The position numbers and the translations under genes were made by a program. The notes beneath the pieces were generated by a model. The model was not told the origin of the DNA. It made no database searches and saw only the letters and a program-made list of their open reading frames with translations. This document shows, piece after piece, positions 34,013 through 46,558 of a stretch of DNA of 64,000 nt (its first letter is position 1; each line of letters begins with the position of its first letter). Source of the DNA: Coccinella septempunctata (lineage: Eukaryota > Arthropoda > Insecta > Coleoptera > Coccinellidae); assembly GCF_907165205.1 (NCBI RefSeq), contig NC_058195.1, forward strand, positions 6,076,001-6,140,000. The letters run 5' to 3'.

Positions 34013-34512
34013 ACAGATATGTTTGAATTGTTTGCTACGCCTGAAGACTGATTTTCTTGGAAACGTTTGGGTTTGGAGCATAATACAAGAGTATCTTTTT
34101 GATGACAATAAGCATCACAAGGTTTCAGAGAATATGAGGTTGTCTGCCGCAAATTTTGTCGGCTACAGCCATATTTTCAGCATCAATAGAATTGGTGTAG
34201 AGTTAAAAAGGATACTACACATCCTCGTATTCACTCTAACGATGATCTATTGTTAAATTTCATTGAGTAGCCCTTAATGAGTGCGATAAGCTGCAGCATT
34301 CATTTATCTTCTCTTGGTGGAAATTCCTTTAGTTAACCACTCTCCCCTGTATATCCCTATGAGGATTTCCCAGGGCTTTTCCGTTGCCTCCACCAATTTT
34401 CCGTACCGCCTGCGCAAAATCGACAATGCGGCATCGATTCAATAGACACCACGTTACCGCGTGCTATGGAGTTTTCCAGCTTTCCTCGTTAAGATGAAAA
34501 TTCCCTTCGAAA
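34013..34512. other. region upstream of the main GGT first exon
   Basis: Includes an 84-codon plus frame (34002-34256) without a recognisable domain. The last 100 bases are probably GGT 5' untranslated or promoter sequence; no TATA box is clear. Confidence 0.3.
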
Positions 34513-37500
34513 ATGGTTGACATGAAATGTTTCTTCACGCCCCCGTCAGTATCTAGTGCGCTGAAGAGGAGAAAATGCAAGATCATAAAGAGTTTCGCGA
34601 GAAGAAAATCAGCGCAAAATTTCGATGAGGTTCAACAGTCTCTCCTGGAGAATAATACAGAGTGAGTATGAAAACAACATTGTTTGTTGAGTTGAGGAGC
34701 ATTGAATTCAACGTTGGAGTGTTATCTCGATGTGAGAAAAGACGATTTATTGTTATCTCAGTTTTTCCAAGCGTGAAAACCTTGATAAGACAGGAAAACT
34801 GAATGTACTGCGAAATAATCACGTTTGTGGTGAATAGACTGAATCCAAGTATTCCATAAAATTCGACCCATGTTCCACACATATACATATACTTCATTCA
34901 CTTTTATTTTAGCAGTCGGTTGGCCATGGAAATTTGACACATTTCACTCTGTATAGTACGAAAATGTGGGGTTATGAAGCTTGTCAAAACATTTTTGGGT
35001 TTTAAATCAAGGCTATGTTGCCCGTTCTACGTAAAAGTTTCTGTTATTACGTAGTTTATCACAATGTCGAATCTCTTCGGAAAATATGTGACGAACATAA
35101 TTGAAGTTTATACAAACTGATTGAAGGCATACCAAATCCAGTTATTTGCATGGAAAATACAAGAGATAGGTATAATATCATAATATGCACTAGCTTGAGG
35201 AGAGTTAATGTTCGTTATCTTCTTTGGCTAACATCATTTGTAGATTTCAAAAATATTAACCCGAAGATGAAATGCATATGATGCAGTGGTTGGGAATGGA
35301 TATCTCCCGAAGGAATTAACAGATAATTACAAGAATGTTAAATTCTTCAACAAAAATCATCTTGCATTAATATAAGTAAAAGGAATTTAAGTTAAGATGA
35401 ACTTCACCTTTGAACATAAATTTGAAAAATTTCACATGAATAAGCAATTAACAGGACAACTGGCGCGTATTTGTGGCTATTCATCTTGATACATTGATAC
35501 AATTATAATAATTAGGTATTTATTGGTACCTTAAGACATTTACAATGTATAGGACAAATCAAATGAAAAATAGAAAAATCCATCTTATGAAACTTATTCT
35601 CCGATGACATTTATCGAAAATCCTATAGTAAACTTTTCGCATTAATTCACTCAAACATAAAATTCTCAAATGCCACCACTTTTTTGGGTCTCCCAATAGA
35701 AGGAAATTCTACGTCATCCTCTTCATTCACAATCTCTCTGATTGTGGAAATATTGAGCTGAAATATAAGTCGTTCAGATTCAGATGAAACATTATATAAA
35801 TTCTCTTACATTGAATATGTTCGCTACCGTCTGACGTATTGTGGATTTTAGAATATCAGGGTATAACTATTTGAATGAGCGGACCTGAATTCTAGCACTT
35901 TCTGAAACCCTGTCTCTTTTTTCAATCACTTTCGGCATTTTCGTAATAAAAATTGATATTAGTTGTGGCAACGGCGTTATGACATTAACGACATTTCATG
36001 AGTGCCAACCTAACTTCGTTCTAGTTACAAAAACTTGAGAAAATTATTTCATGGCCAACCGACTGCTAAAATAAATTTGAATGAAGTATAGGTACACATC
36101 ATGTTCTAGGTTGTTGTGAGTAAATGTAGATAACAAATGCAAAAGCTAAAGTGAAATATTAATTTCACACTTCTACATTAAACATGATGGATGAAAATAT
36201 CATTTTCTTCGGCATTATTTTCACGACATTTCATCTCATGAGACAGTTATTGTTAATGTTGACAAGATGCTAATATTGTGACCCTATTTCAACCCATTTT
36301 TTTGTCGATTGTAAGAGGGTTCAAAGAAGAAGACGATTGTGATGACCATTGTGCAAAGATTTGTCAGTTGGTATCGAAATGAGCCATTTCATAAGACCGT
36401 TCAAGTTACACTAAATAATGAGTAAAATTCGGCAAACTTATCTTTCCATTTCCATTCCCACGTCAAAAAACGAATGGACCAATATCCTGAACGAAACCAT
36501 ATGTTTAACTCAGTCATCAAGCGATAAGGTTCTTCCATTGCTTGGCAATAATTCAGAAAACAAATTATCTAGGGTCGTATTAGGATCCATTTCAGTTATC
36601 ATTTCAATCAATGTTTTTTCAACTTTGTCATTTTGAAAGTTTTGTATAGGTGATTTTTGGTCAAACACATTGTTTTGACCAGTTCTACCTTCTGTTAAAA
36701 AAAAACTTCACCTTTAAATACACCCCGTATACGTACAAGGTGAGTCTTTGACTCATACAAATATTTTAACAGCAGATTCTTGAGGTTAAAAGCATTACTT
36801 TGTTCTATCAGCATTTTTTCCGAATATGCTAGGTTTAAAAGATACAGGCAGTTGAAAAACCATGAAAAAATGTTACTTTTAATTCTATCTCACGAATGGT
36901 TTTATCGAATGAAAGGAATTTCGGAATATAGTTCTTCATTTATTCGATTAATGTTTTTCGAACACAAGATATTACCCACGTCTTCCAGTTTTCAAATTAT
37001 GACCATTACGTACCCATAAAAATACCCAAAACTCAAAGAATTCAACTCTTAAAATTAAGTTTCACTCTATCTAATGAATATTTAAACGTTTTGTAAAATA
37101 AAAGTATTCTGCATATTTGCATATGATGAACACAACTCTTTTCAAAGGGCCACAGATCTCAAGTATCACAGATTTAGCTAGTTATTCTGAAGGTAATTTT
37201 TAAGCTCATTATGAAAACTTAAAAGGGCTATATCTTTTTATTAGGACCGAATCGGTAAAAATGGTATAGGAAAAAAGTGTTTCTTTCGATCTCAAGAATC
37301 TACTGCTAAAATATTTGTACGATTCAAAGACACATTCTGTATATATTTTTTTACACCCTTGCTTATACACTAAGTCTGGAAGTAAAACAAAATTGACAGA
37401 AGGTTTACAAACATTTAGTATAGGATATTCCTTCTCGATTGAAGTAGAGAGGATGAGATTTTCATCCAAAATTGCCCTCAATTTATTGAGGAAAACCTAT

Positions 37501-40500
37501 GAACCACAGAGACCGATAAAAATTTCTATTTGGAACATCAATCTGATAATTTGACTCCTTCTTATCCCGAAACTATTCCTGGGATTGAATGTACGCGATT
37601 ATTTTAACTTTATCATTTTTTTACTACGAATTTGGGGGTTTTATCGTGTTCTTTCGATAACTTTGACGCCGCACGAGTTTCAGTCCACGTTTGTTGCTCG
37701 TAGTTTCACGTGTGAAGGCGTTTTATTGTATCTGTTACGATTCACGAATGGAAGATTCATTTTCAACGAAGAGAAGTGGTATTTTCGCTCCTCCAAGGTC
37801 AGTTCCTATAATTTCATCAAATAAAATATATTGAGAAGGACATCAATATCTTTTTATTGAAAGAATTTTCTCCTAATACCTATTTTCGAGGACCTAGGAC
37901 CTAACCGCTAGGTTATACCAGTTCTAGAGAAATAAGGAAGTAAATCCATGATACTTGCTTAGGAAATGATAGTTATACTTTTGAAAATGTTGAAAATTCA
38001 CACCCTAGATCAATTTCCCAATTTTACATTGATTATTTTCAGTGTAATCTTGAATTTGTAGCCCAGTTTCTGTGTGATTGCAAAAGTTCGAAATTAAACA
38101 AACGTAAATATTGTTATACAGTTATTCCTGATATAAAACTCTGGTTAAATATCAAAATATTTTACAAAAAACTACAAAAGACTTCCTATGATAGTTCATG
38201 ACTAGCTCACATTACTGGAACGACAATTCCTTCGGAATTGTTGTTTCCATTAATATTTCATCAAAATATTTGCCTCTGCATCGCCTTAGAAAAGAAAAGA
38301 AAAAAAAGAACGACAAAAGTGTTGTAGAAAAGACAAAGCCTATCTACTCTCAAGGTCAAACCATATTATTTTCCCACATTGATGGAATCAGGTACTCATA
38401 TTTAGTTTTTTTTTTTCATTCAGGCCCAGAGTAAGGACAGCATACATTGTTATCGGAATTGCTGTGGTCATAGTGGTGGTGCTAGCGATTATTTACTCCT
38501 TTGGGGTTTTCAAGAAGACCAAAGATGCCAGAACTGAATTGTCACCTCCTAATCCACGAAAATCGCTGCCACCATCAGCCAGCAAGCTTCACACATTCAC
38601 AAAGGCAGCTGTTTGTGCAGACGGACCACCGTGTGCAGAAATTGGAAAGTAAGTAAGAAAAACTAGCATAGATCTTCTTTATGCCAACTTTAACTACATG
38701 CCTACATGGTTATGAACACTGGAAATTGGACTATAAACGATCTAAAATCAAAGTTAATCATAGAGAACGTGCTACCATCGGAGCAGAGTCGCGAAAGAGG
38801 AGTTTCACTCGTATTAGAGCTCATCAGTGTCGATCGCATAACAGTGAGGCGGAACTATGACTTTGTTTATCTGAAATGACCCAAATCTCAATGATTAAAA
38901 TCGGTAGTTACTAGTTACGCAAGGATCATTATTGAAAGCTCACGAAACAAAATTTCATAGATTTATATAGTAGTTGCTAAACGAAACCTGGACTGAAGTG
39001 AAAAAATTTCGATATATAATTTCCAGAACAAATTATGTACGATAGAAATTCAAATTATGATAAACCTACACATTTCTGAATAATCAAATATTGAGGAACC
39101 AATATTCATGGTGGAAGCACTGACAATGAACTCAAAAGTTTCTGCACACGTTCTGTCTTGTGAGACTGATAACTACTGTTCAAATACGCAATAGAAATAA
39201 TCATATCAGAAATAAGTAACACACCAGACAAGTATCACATGGAAACAGTTGAAAAAAATCTGGTGTTTTTCATCACACTTATCAACAAAATTCGATAATA
39301 TTGAAGACTCGGCGAATCAGGTGTTTATCATGACGATTTCCTCATTTTGACCCAAAACTTCGCAAGCTGGATTTTTCAGTATGATGTTGAAGCCATGCCG
39401 AATGCTGATTAAAAATCAGAAGGCCCAGTTTGATATGGCAAGGTCAAATTCCCTTATAGAAAACTACATTTCGAACCAATGTGTGATATCCTCCGAGAAT
39501 CAACTATAAAAATAGCTGAGAAAAATACCTTTGTATAATTCTATCAGTTCGTTCAAACGTATTTACGATATCTGCAATTAAAAAGTTTTCCTCTAATCCC
39601 TTTAAACCAACATTGAAGAGAAGAAAATAGTAAATGGGTCATGGGTTCATTTTACCTCGAACAATGGTAAACAGTTTGAAAGCGATAGTGTGTTTTATAG
39701 ACGCTTTATGGCAATAAATATTTCGAATTGGAATTGATAACCCTAGCGATTAATTTCTTTCAACTGATTAGGTCGAATGTTTTATTTTATTGCAAATGGA
39801 AAATGGATTCAATAAAAGGAGAGTTAAGTAGCAATAACAGTGGAATTTGACTGTAAGGAAATATTCATTGCTCATATCGCTAGAGGATAATTTATAAATT
39901 TATCGAATAAGACAACTGTTAGTTATTGAATGAATATTTATTAGGTATACAATATTGAACAGCAACTCAAAAAAGTAATTCCTCAAAATTTTATCGATTT
40001 ACAGAGACTGAGTCTTTGACTCGTACAAATATTTTAACAGTAGATTCTTGAGGTCAGAAGAAACATGGTATAAAAAAAAAGTGTTTCTTTTGACTTCAAG
40101 AATCTACTGATACTAATACAAGATAATTTGAGACAACTATAAAAAATAACGCCATTTATCCGACTATCAGCAGAACTAGAGAAAATTATCACCTCGGGAA
40201 AAAAATTGAAACAGTAAAAGATCTAAATACATACGTGTAATGTTCGATAAAGGGGTTCACAGAGTGGTCTACGATTGCCATAAAATATATCTGTAAATAT
40301 ATTAATATTCTTACAAAGTGTACTCAAGGCAGACTCATGATAATCAAATATTCCAAGTTCATTTCCCCAATAAAACTGTTCATTCGATCGGCACGAGAGA
40401 ACCCATTGAAATTTCATTGACTTGAGCTCCGGTAAGTTCTAGAACATTCGAGATATGGCCGAATATGGCCTGAATAGGCCGCTCAAAATGGTTCCAAAAT

Positions 40501-43500
40501 ATTCAACCGGAAAGCAGGTCCATCAATAACCGATGTGGAGTGGTAAACAAACGAAAGGAGTCTAATTTGATAGGGAAATCATCAGACAGTTGCTATCAAA
40601 CCTGAAATTTTCAGCAAACGCGCATTTTGTTCCCGTTATCGAGTTGGCGTTGGAGCCACGGTATAAATACGACATCGAACAAGGCGCAGATTCAGTGTTT
40701 ACAGAGAAACCGAAGCAATAAGAAGCGAAGAGTGCTGTGCATTGTTTTAGAATCGTTTATTATCAAGAGAATTCCAGTGAACTGTCAAGATGTCTGAAAG
40801 TCATTTCGACGAATACGAACACTACAATTTCGCCTACGATAAAGAGATATTTTGCGGTAACAGCGGTAAGCAGAGATCAAAGAAAGAAGCTGCAGTCCAT
40901 ACCAACCATTTCGACCCCAGTGGACATTCCAGAAAGATCCTCACCAAGCTGGTCAATACCGAGCACAACAAGAAGTACGTCAAGCAGTAGGACCTAGTGG
41001 TTTTCGAGTTAAAAAGGACTTAAGACGTTTCGAAAGCGAGTCAAGGACTGTGATATGATACATGCCCATTGTCGGAATACAGGCCTCAACATCAAGGTCA
41101 TCGCACCATCAGTTTAATATGGTGGGTCTAAACAAAGACTGTTAAAATTATCAATTTTATTGGGTATTTTTCCTCGATCTTTTTAGATTGTTACTTTACG
41201 CTTTTAATCTGTTCAATACAGAATATGATTGATTAATTGAATAATAAATTAAGTATGTGATAAGTTGTTGTTTTATTTATTCTGCAGAGGTTGTTGCCTT
41301 CAAAGGCAGGGAAGGTGAATGTTTATTTGCATTCATGGCTCAAGGTTATTTTTGTCGCTAAACAAACTGCGTCATTTGTTGACACTGTGATAATCCATTG
41401 AAGTGGCATGGAATTGAGTGTCCTGTTTACTGATTAATTTCACTTTCCTAATCTACCAACGATATATATTTGGTTTTAAAACATACAAGACTAATAATGA
41501 GACTTATTATTGAATTGTTTGTAAAGATCCCGAATTTTTACCATGGAAACAATGGGGAATTGAAACATTGAAATGATACGTAGTCGTGGAATAATTTTCA
41601 GCCCAACAACAAATTGTTGCATTTCAATTGAATAGATTGAAAGATATTGCATTGAATTTTTATCTATATATATATTACTGGAAAGCTTTTTGCATTGGTG
41701 GCTTTCCTCATCAGAAGCCATTTTACTTATACAGGATGAGTTGACAGTCGACATCGATCGATAACCCTTAAAAAATTTGAAAAATGATTCAACATGATGA
41801 AACACGATACCTGCCACCCTACTTTTTCAAATTAGGATAATCAATAGGTATTCTTAATCTACAGGAAATTCTGATTTTGAAACACCAAACTTGTCAACAT
41901 TTATTGATGTTTTTGAAGTAGAAATTCCATGATTATAAATATCTTGAAAACCGTTTTTCTTTTTAAATTAATTCTTTTGGATCAACTTATATGGTACCTA
42001 TTACCAATCTTTTAAGAGATTTTGTGTAGCTTTCTGGCTTAGTGTATATATTTATAAAAAATATTCAATTTGTTGTCAGAAATAACACTTCCTTGACAAG
42101 GAAGATTTAATGAGGTGTTTGAGTTATCCTCAAATAGAGTCTATAAATAGTGTAGATTTCATTTAAGAGGAAGTAATTATGTGAAGGCTCATCTTTGAAC
42201 GAAAATAGCTGATTAGCTAAAAATAGGAGGTTAACCTGCTGGATCTAACAATATTATATATGGAGATTGAGTAAGATTCCTGATACAAAGGTGTGGACTA
42301 ATATAACAACAGCTGTCACTGCGTTGTACTTCAGAACTCTTTATTATCAAAAAAATGTATAGAAGAAGAACAATCTGGATTCAAAATAAGTCATATATGT
42401 CAATTCAGCTGAATTTTTTTTCGTTTTTAGCCATCCACAGTAATCTACGAAAAAAATGGAATTTTAGGAATGATTGTTTTAACTAATTTTCTAATCTGCT
42501 ATTGAATCGAAACTCTGTGAATTGAAGACAGTTTCCGTTTTTTTCATGCTGAATTTATTGCTGTTATTCTTCCTTCTAAGATGTAGAGACTATATGGTAG
42601 CTTGAATATGCTGATAGAACAAAAGGGAGGTTATCATAAATTTGCTAATAACTGCAATTTTCCGATAAAATATACTTTTGTTTTCGTGAATAGCCGAAAA
42701 ATATCAATGATTATGAAATATATTCAACTCTTGCCAATTTATTTCGCGAGTTTAGTGTTTTGCTGAATATATTTGCATATTCAATTTCCTCCTCTGACCT
42801 ATGATGAAACTGCTGAATACATGTTCGATGCCTTGCATTTTTTCATAAACAATAATATTTTGGTTGATAAGACCGAACCTTCCATCACACGATAATTTAG
42901 ATATTGTTTTGTTTATAGCGCTATATTCGTAGTGGATTGTTAGTACTTTCTGAAATTTTGAAATATTCTTTTATTTTTTCTTTATTCAGCTTATTTTTCA
43001 ATTCTATGCTGGAATTTGTGGAAACAAATATCCAAAGTACCATGCACAAGTAATGTGCATGGAGTGTTTTTAAATGATAATTTCGTAATTTCCATACCCG
43101 TGAAGGTTATTGAAGAATTATTGGGAATTTGATAGGTTTATGTAACGTGCAAAAAAATAAAAACACTCAAAATAATCCGATATTCGAAAAAAAAAAAACC
43201 CAATTTCTTTTTCAATTCAATTTGATCCAAATTAAATTTCAATTTTCCAGAAATATCCTCAATGATGGAGGCAGTGCAATAGACGCTACCATAGCCACCA
43301 TGATATGCAATGGCATCTACACGATGCAAAGCATGGGTATAGGGGGTGGATTCCTGATGACCATATACAGCAAAAAGGAGAACAAAACCTACACGTTGAA
43401 TGCTAGAGAAAGGGCACCTCTAAAAGCAGATCCAGAAATGTTCAGATCCAGTCCGAATATTTCAAAGCATGGTGAGTGTAGTCACTGTGATGGACAGTCA

Positions 43501-46500
43501 CTATTTGGAAAAGAACAGATGGTACACAGTTAGTGCAAGAAGTTAAATGCGTAATTTGGCACAGGACTTCGTGGTTCGCGTATTGATTACTGTAAATTCA
43601 AATTTACTTGGGAAATCTTTAATTTTTTCGAATGAAAATCACTCAAAACACCAATTGTTTCAGGTCCACTCTCCATTGGCGTCCCAGGAGAGCTGATGGG
43701 TTATTATGAAGCTCACAAACGTTTCGGTCGTCTTCCTTTCTCAAAAATTGTTCAGCCTTCTATACTTTTATGTGAAAAAGGCTACGAAATGAGCAAACAC
43801 CAAGAAATGTCATTACAATTGAACGATATAACGAACGACACTAATTTGAGGTAATTAATCAAATTTCAAGATACTCTTACTTAGAAATTTTAAAACAAAT
43901 ATTCATTTATCACGTTGATTTTCAGGCAGTGGTTCATGACAAAAGACGGGCAATACAAGAAGGCAGGGGACAAAGTGGTGCCCAAAAAATTATGTGAAAC
44001 ATTGAAAATATTAGCTGAAAGAGGACCCTTAGATTTCTACAAAGGAACGCTTGCGCAGCAAGTAGCCGAAGATATTCAGAATATTGGTGGAATTCTCACC
44101 AAAGAAGATTTATCTTCATACACGTAATTTTCATTAAAGTTAAATAACAATTATGATAATAATGATGGGAGTGCCTTGTAGGGCTGAGTGGATGGAGCCA
44201 GTTAGTATTCCACTAAGAGATGGCGATACTTTCTACTCTATTAGACCCCCTGGTTCTGGTGTTCTACTGGGTTTTATACTGAGTATATTGAATAACTATA
44301 ATTTCACGGCAAAAGACATAGAAACTGATGATAATAAGATTCTCACATATCATCGCATTATAGAGGCGCTGAAGTATGCATACGCCAAAAGGACTGAACT
44401 TGCTGATATGGAATTCGTCAACATAAGTTCTGTAAGTAGATAATTTTCTGACACTTCTTGGTGTCTTCTTCAATACCGCGTATGATACAAGAGCTAGTTT
44501 ATGCAGGATATTATTCCTGGTTTTCAACTTCAGACCCAAATTTTGCAAATGCGCTTTGAAATTCAACGGGGAATACAGCTTAACTTCTTGATATTTTGGA
44601 TTGAAGTTATGTTCTACAAAAGAATTACCAAAAACTGCGCTCGATTTTCTATGTTTTTGATGATTATTCAAGTGAGAAAACAAAATCTTCTTGGGCTAGG
44701 ACGCAAACGCCACTCGAAAAAGTCATTCCTCAAAATTTCTGAATCTGTACGAGGATATATTGAAAAATTCTCAGCCTACTATGGAACCAAACAATATTTC
44801 AATGTCAAAATATTTTATTACTCAACATATTCTCCTCTTTATCGGATACATTTATTACAGCGAACCTGCAACGTCTCTAGACCTTTTAAAAAAAATGTTT
44901 CTTCTTGCTCTGCAAACCAGACCTCCACAGCTTTGATTACCTCCTCGTTGGAAGAAAATTTACGACCTTTTAAATTTTTTCAATTTCGGTGGACATTTTC
45001 TTTCTTTTAATTTATTGCGTAACTCTGGTTTACTTTTTCGACCTCAATCTTCACACTGACACTTCTAGTGAGTTATTGTTCGTTGCTATGGTAACGCAAT
45101 ATTTTATTTATGCATGCAACAGATCTAGGCTAAATAGATATCAATACATCCTCGTATATCGATTATTTTCTATACATGTAAAATGACGAAATGCGAGGGC
45201 AATATCATCGGCTTGGATAAATTCCTCAGAAGAAGTAGTAGAGATATCACACAGATATAAATTGCAAAGATAATAATCGAAATATGTGATAACTGATGTT
45301 TATATTCATAATATTCATTATAGTTTCGATCTTATTGAATATATTTTTAGCTTATGAACAACCTCACTAGCACAGAATACGCCAAAATTATTCATCACAA
45401 AATTAGCGATAGCAGCACCAACAACGATCCCAAGTATTATGGTGGAGTGACTTACAACAAAGAAGAACATGGAACAGCCCATATCTCGGTTATATCAGCA
45501 GAAGGAGACGCAGTATCAGTCACAAGTTCTGTGAACATTTAGTGAGTAATAATCGATCAGAGAAAAGTACAGAAGAATATCACATATTTGTGCTGTCCTT
45601 GACATGCTTTCACTTCCTTTTCATTTCAGTTTTGGTTGCGGATATACATCCAACAGAACGGGAATTCTTCTCAACAGCGTTATGGATGATTTTTCATTCC
45701 CATTCTTCAAGAACTATTTCGGCTTACCAGGTTCTCCCAACAACGGTTTACAACCAGGAAAAAGACCATTCTCATCCATGAGTCCCTCCATCGTGGTGGA
45801 CAGGAACAACGATGTGAAACTGGTAATTGGGGCATCAGGAGGGAGCAAAATAACCAGTTCTGTTGCTGAAGTGAGTATCGAAAACAGTAAAGGGGGTGAC
45901 TAACATGTAGAAAGCCCAGATTAATCTTCTGATCTGAATGGAAGCAGCCTTTTTGCCATCGTCGGGACAACTAAATGGAGAACATTCCACCGAATAAGAG
46001 CAGATGCTGAGGTCAAATGAGACCGAAACCACGGTCAGCATCGGCTCGACGATGGCAAATTGGCTAGTTCAATTCAGATGGTAGCACTTGTTGATATTCA
46101 TATCAGAGGGTAGTATTATGCATCTGAATTAACTTTTATTATTGCTCTTCATGACTTCTTTTTTATAGGTGATAATAAGGACTTTATGGTTCGGAGAGAA
46201 TTTGAAAGAAGCTGTTGATGCACCAAGATTCTATCACCAACTCTACCCAATGGTTGTTCAGTATGATTACGGAATAACACAAGTAAGTTTCACGATCAAA
46301 CAGATTTTTTCATGGAGATGGACGTTGACAACGTGCTGTTTAAGGGAATAAAGTAGTGAAAAAGTATAGGTCTGTATGTAAATATTTAATGGCAATTTCT
46401 TTTCGCAGCAAATTATCGAAGGACTTGAGAAGATCGGTCACAAAACGGAGAGAATGTCAAGTGCCACTTCTATTATATGCGCCCTTTTGAAAACAGCACA

Positions 46501-46558
46501 GCAAATTGTTGCCAATGCTGATTACAGAAAAGGAGGAGAAGTGTTTGGCTTGAACTGA
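34513..46558 (+). CDS. gamma-glutamyltransferase (glutathione hydrolase), ten exons
   Basis: Exons 34513-34661, 38424-38648, 43251-43471, 43664-43850, 43926-44123, 44182-44431, 45351-45541, 45630-45870, 46169-46282 and 46409-46558 join in frame to 641 residues. The enzyme cleaves the gamma-glutamyl bond of glutathione outside the cell. A 50-residue cytoplasmic tail precedes a type II membrane anchor (AYIVIGIAVVIVVVLAII, about residues 56-73). Family landmarks follow: DGGSAIDA, MGIGGGF, NARERAP (Arg for the substrate carboxylate), the autoprocessing nucleophile Thr452 in HGTAHISV, PFSSM, and the oxyanion loop GASGGSKI. All catalytic residues expected for the family are present, so an active enzyme is likely. 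A second candidate first exon lies at 32588. Introns hold NUPR1, MITEs, a mariner derivative and a hammerhead-like motif. The length is somewhat above the mammalian 569 residues because of the tail. Confidence 0.93.
36734..37344. repeat. MITE family M1 copy 3 (complete)
   Basis: The left end, TACAAGGTGAGTCTTTGACT, and the inverse right end, about 0.6 kb apart, each adjoin the inner block CAGCAGATTCTTGAGGTTAAA or its inverse. Central sequence matches copies 1 and 2, for example TTAAACGTTTTGTAAAATAA. It lies in GGT intron 1. Confidence 0.82.
37345..38423. other. GGT intron 1, right part
   Basis: No supported internal gene. Open frames of about 79 codons occur but have no domain. Confidence 0.3.
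40000..40123. repeat. MITE family M1 copy 4, hairpin form
   Basis: The terminal block GAGTCTTTGACTCGTACAAA with GTAGATTCTTGAGGTCAGAA is followed almost directly by its reverse complement (TTCTTTTGACTTCAAGAATC then TACTGATAC). The interior is reduced to about 20 bases, leaving a near-perfect hairpin. It lies in GGT intron 2, about 0.7 kb upstream of the nested gene. Confidence 0.75.
40124..40661. other. GGT intron 2, upstream of the nested gene
   Basis: No gene. The last 100-200 bases become more GC-rich toward the TATA box of the NUPR1-like gene and are probably its promoter-proximal region. Confidence 0.35.
40662..40696 (+). promoter_or_regulatory. core promoter of the NUPR1-like gene
   Basis: TATAAATA at 40662-40669 is followed by an initiator TTCAGT with its A at 40694. 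The TATA box starts 32 bases upstream of that A, the normal insect spacing. The 5' untranslated leader would be about 96 bases. Confidence 0.7.
40790..40990 (+). CDS. NUPR1/CG6770-type small nuclear protein, intronless and nested in GGT
   Basis: A 66-codon frame with its own TATA/Inr promoter upstream and an AATAAA signal at 41243. The protein starts with an acidic and aromatic region (MSESHFDEYEHYNFAYDK). It then has the hallmark NUPR1 core (GKQRSKKEAAVHTN, then GHSRKILTKLVNTEHNKK), a basic, disordered, helix-loop-helix-like DNA-associated segment. NUPR1/p8 is a small stress-induced chromatin-associated protein in vertebrates; the insect homologue is known as CG6770 in Drosophila. The whole gene lies in the second GGT intron on the same strand. 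The length matches the insect family. The ATG at 40790 is the first in frame and is followed by the conserved start. Confidence 0.9.
   Translation: MSESHFDEYEHYNFAYDKEIFCGNSGKQRSKKEAAVHTNHFDPSGHSRKILTKLVNTEHNKKYVKQ
41243..41248 (+). terminator. poly(A) signal of the NUPR1-like gene
   Basis: AATAAA, 253 bases after the stop codon. Confidence 0.6.
41249..43250. other. GGT intron 2, right part
   Basis: AT-rich intronic sequence. A 108-codon minus frame (41817-41491) has no recognisable domain. The inverse of CTGATGAGGAAAGCC is present near 41710 but lacks the rest of a hammerhead core. Confidence 0.35.
44748..45156 (-). mobile_element. mariner copy 4, 409-bp internally deleted derivative
   Basis: Keeps both mariner ends: TACGAGGATATATTGAAAAA at 44748 and the inverse of TACGAGGATGTATTGATATC at 45156. 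It has about 230 bases of the transposase 3' side and 180 bases of its 5' leader, joined at TTTTTTCAATTTCGGTGGAC (about 44987). The whole coding centre is gone. It lies in GGT intron 6, opposite to the gene. Confidence 0.92.
45952..46140 (+). ncRNA. hammerhead-like repeat, copy 4, with long outer stem
   Basis: GATGCT (46003-46008) and AGCATC (46037-46042) form a perfect six-base stem I. Between them lie GAGGTCAAATGAGACC (stem II GGTC/GACC), GAAAC (46024-46028) and the triplet GTC (46034-46036). Five bases of the CUGAY core are missing relative to copies 1 and 2, so this copy should be dead. Outside, TTTGCCATCGTCG (45952-45964) and CGACGATGGCAAA (46047-46059) are perfectly complementary. It lies in GGT intron 8. 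Confidence 0.55.

Noticed and set aside
38198..38434. 78-codon frame before the GGT membrane-anchor exon as the GGT N-terminus
   Set aside because: The frame does not continue into the exon, and the 34513 exon fits in phase.
41690..41745. Inverse of CTGATGAGGAAAGCC in GGT intron 2, at first sight another hammerhead
   Set aside because: The following hairpin (GGAAAGC/GCTTTCC) is not followed by GAAA, so the core is incomplete.
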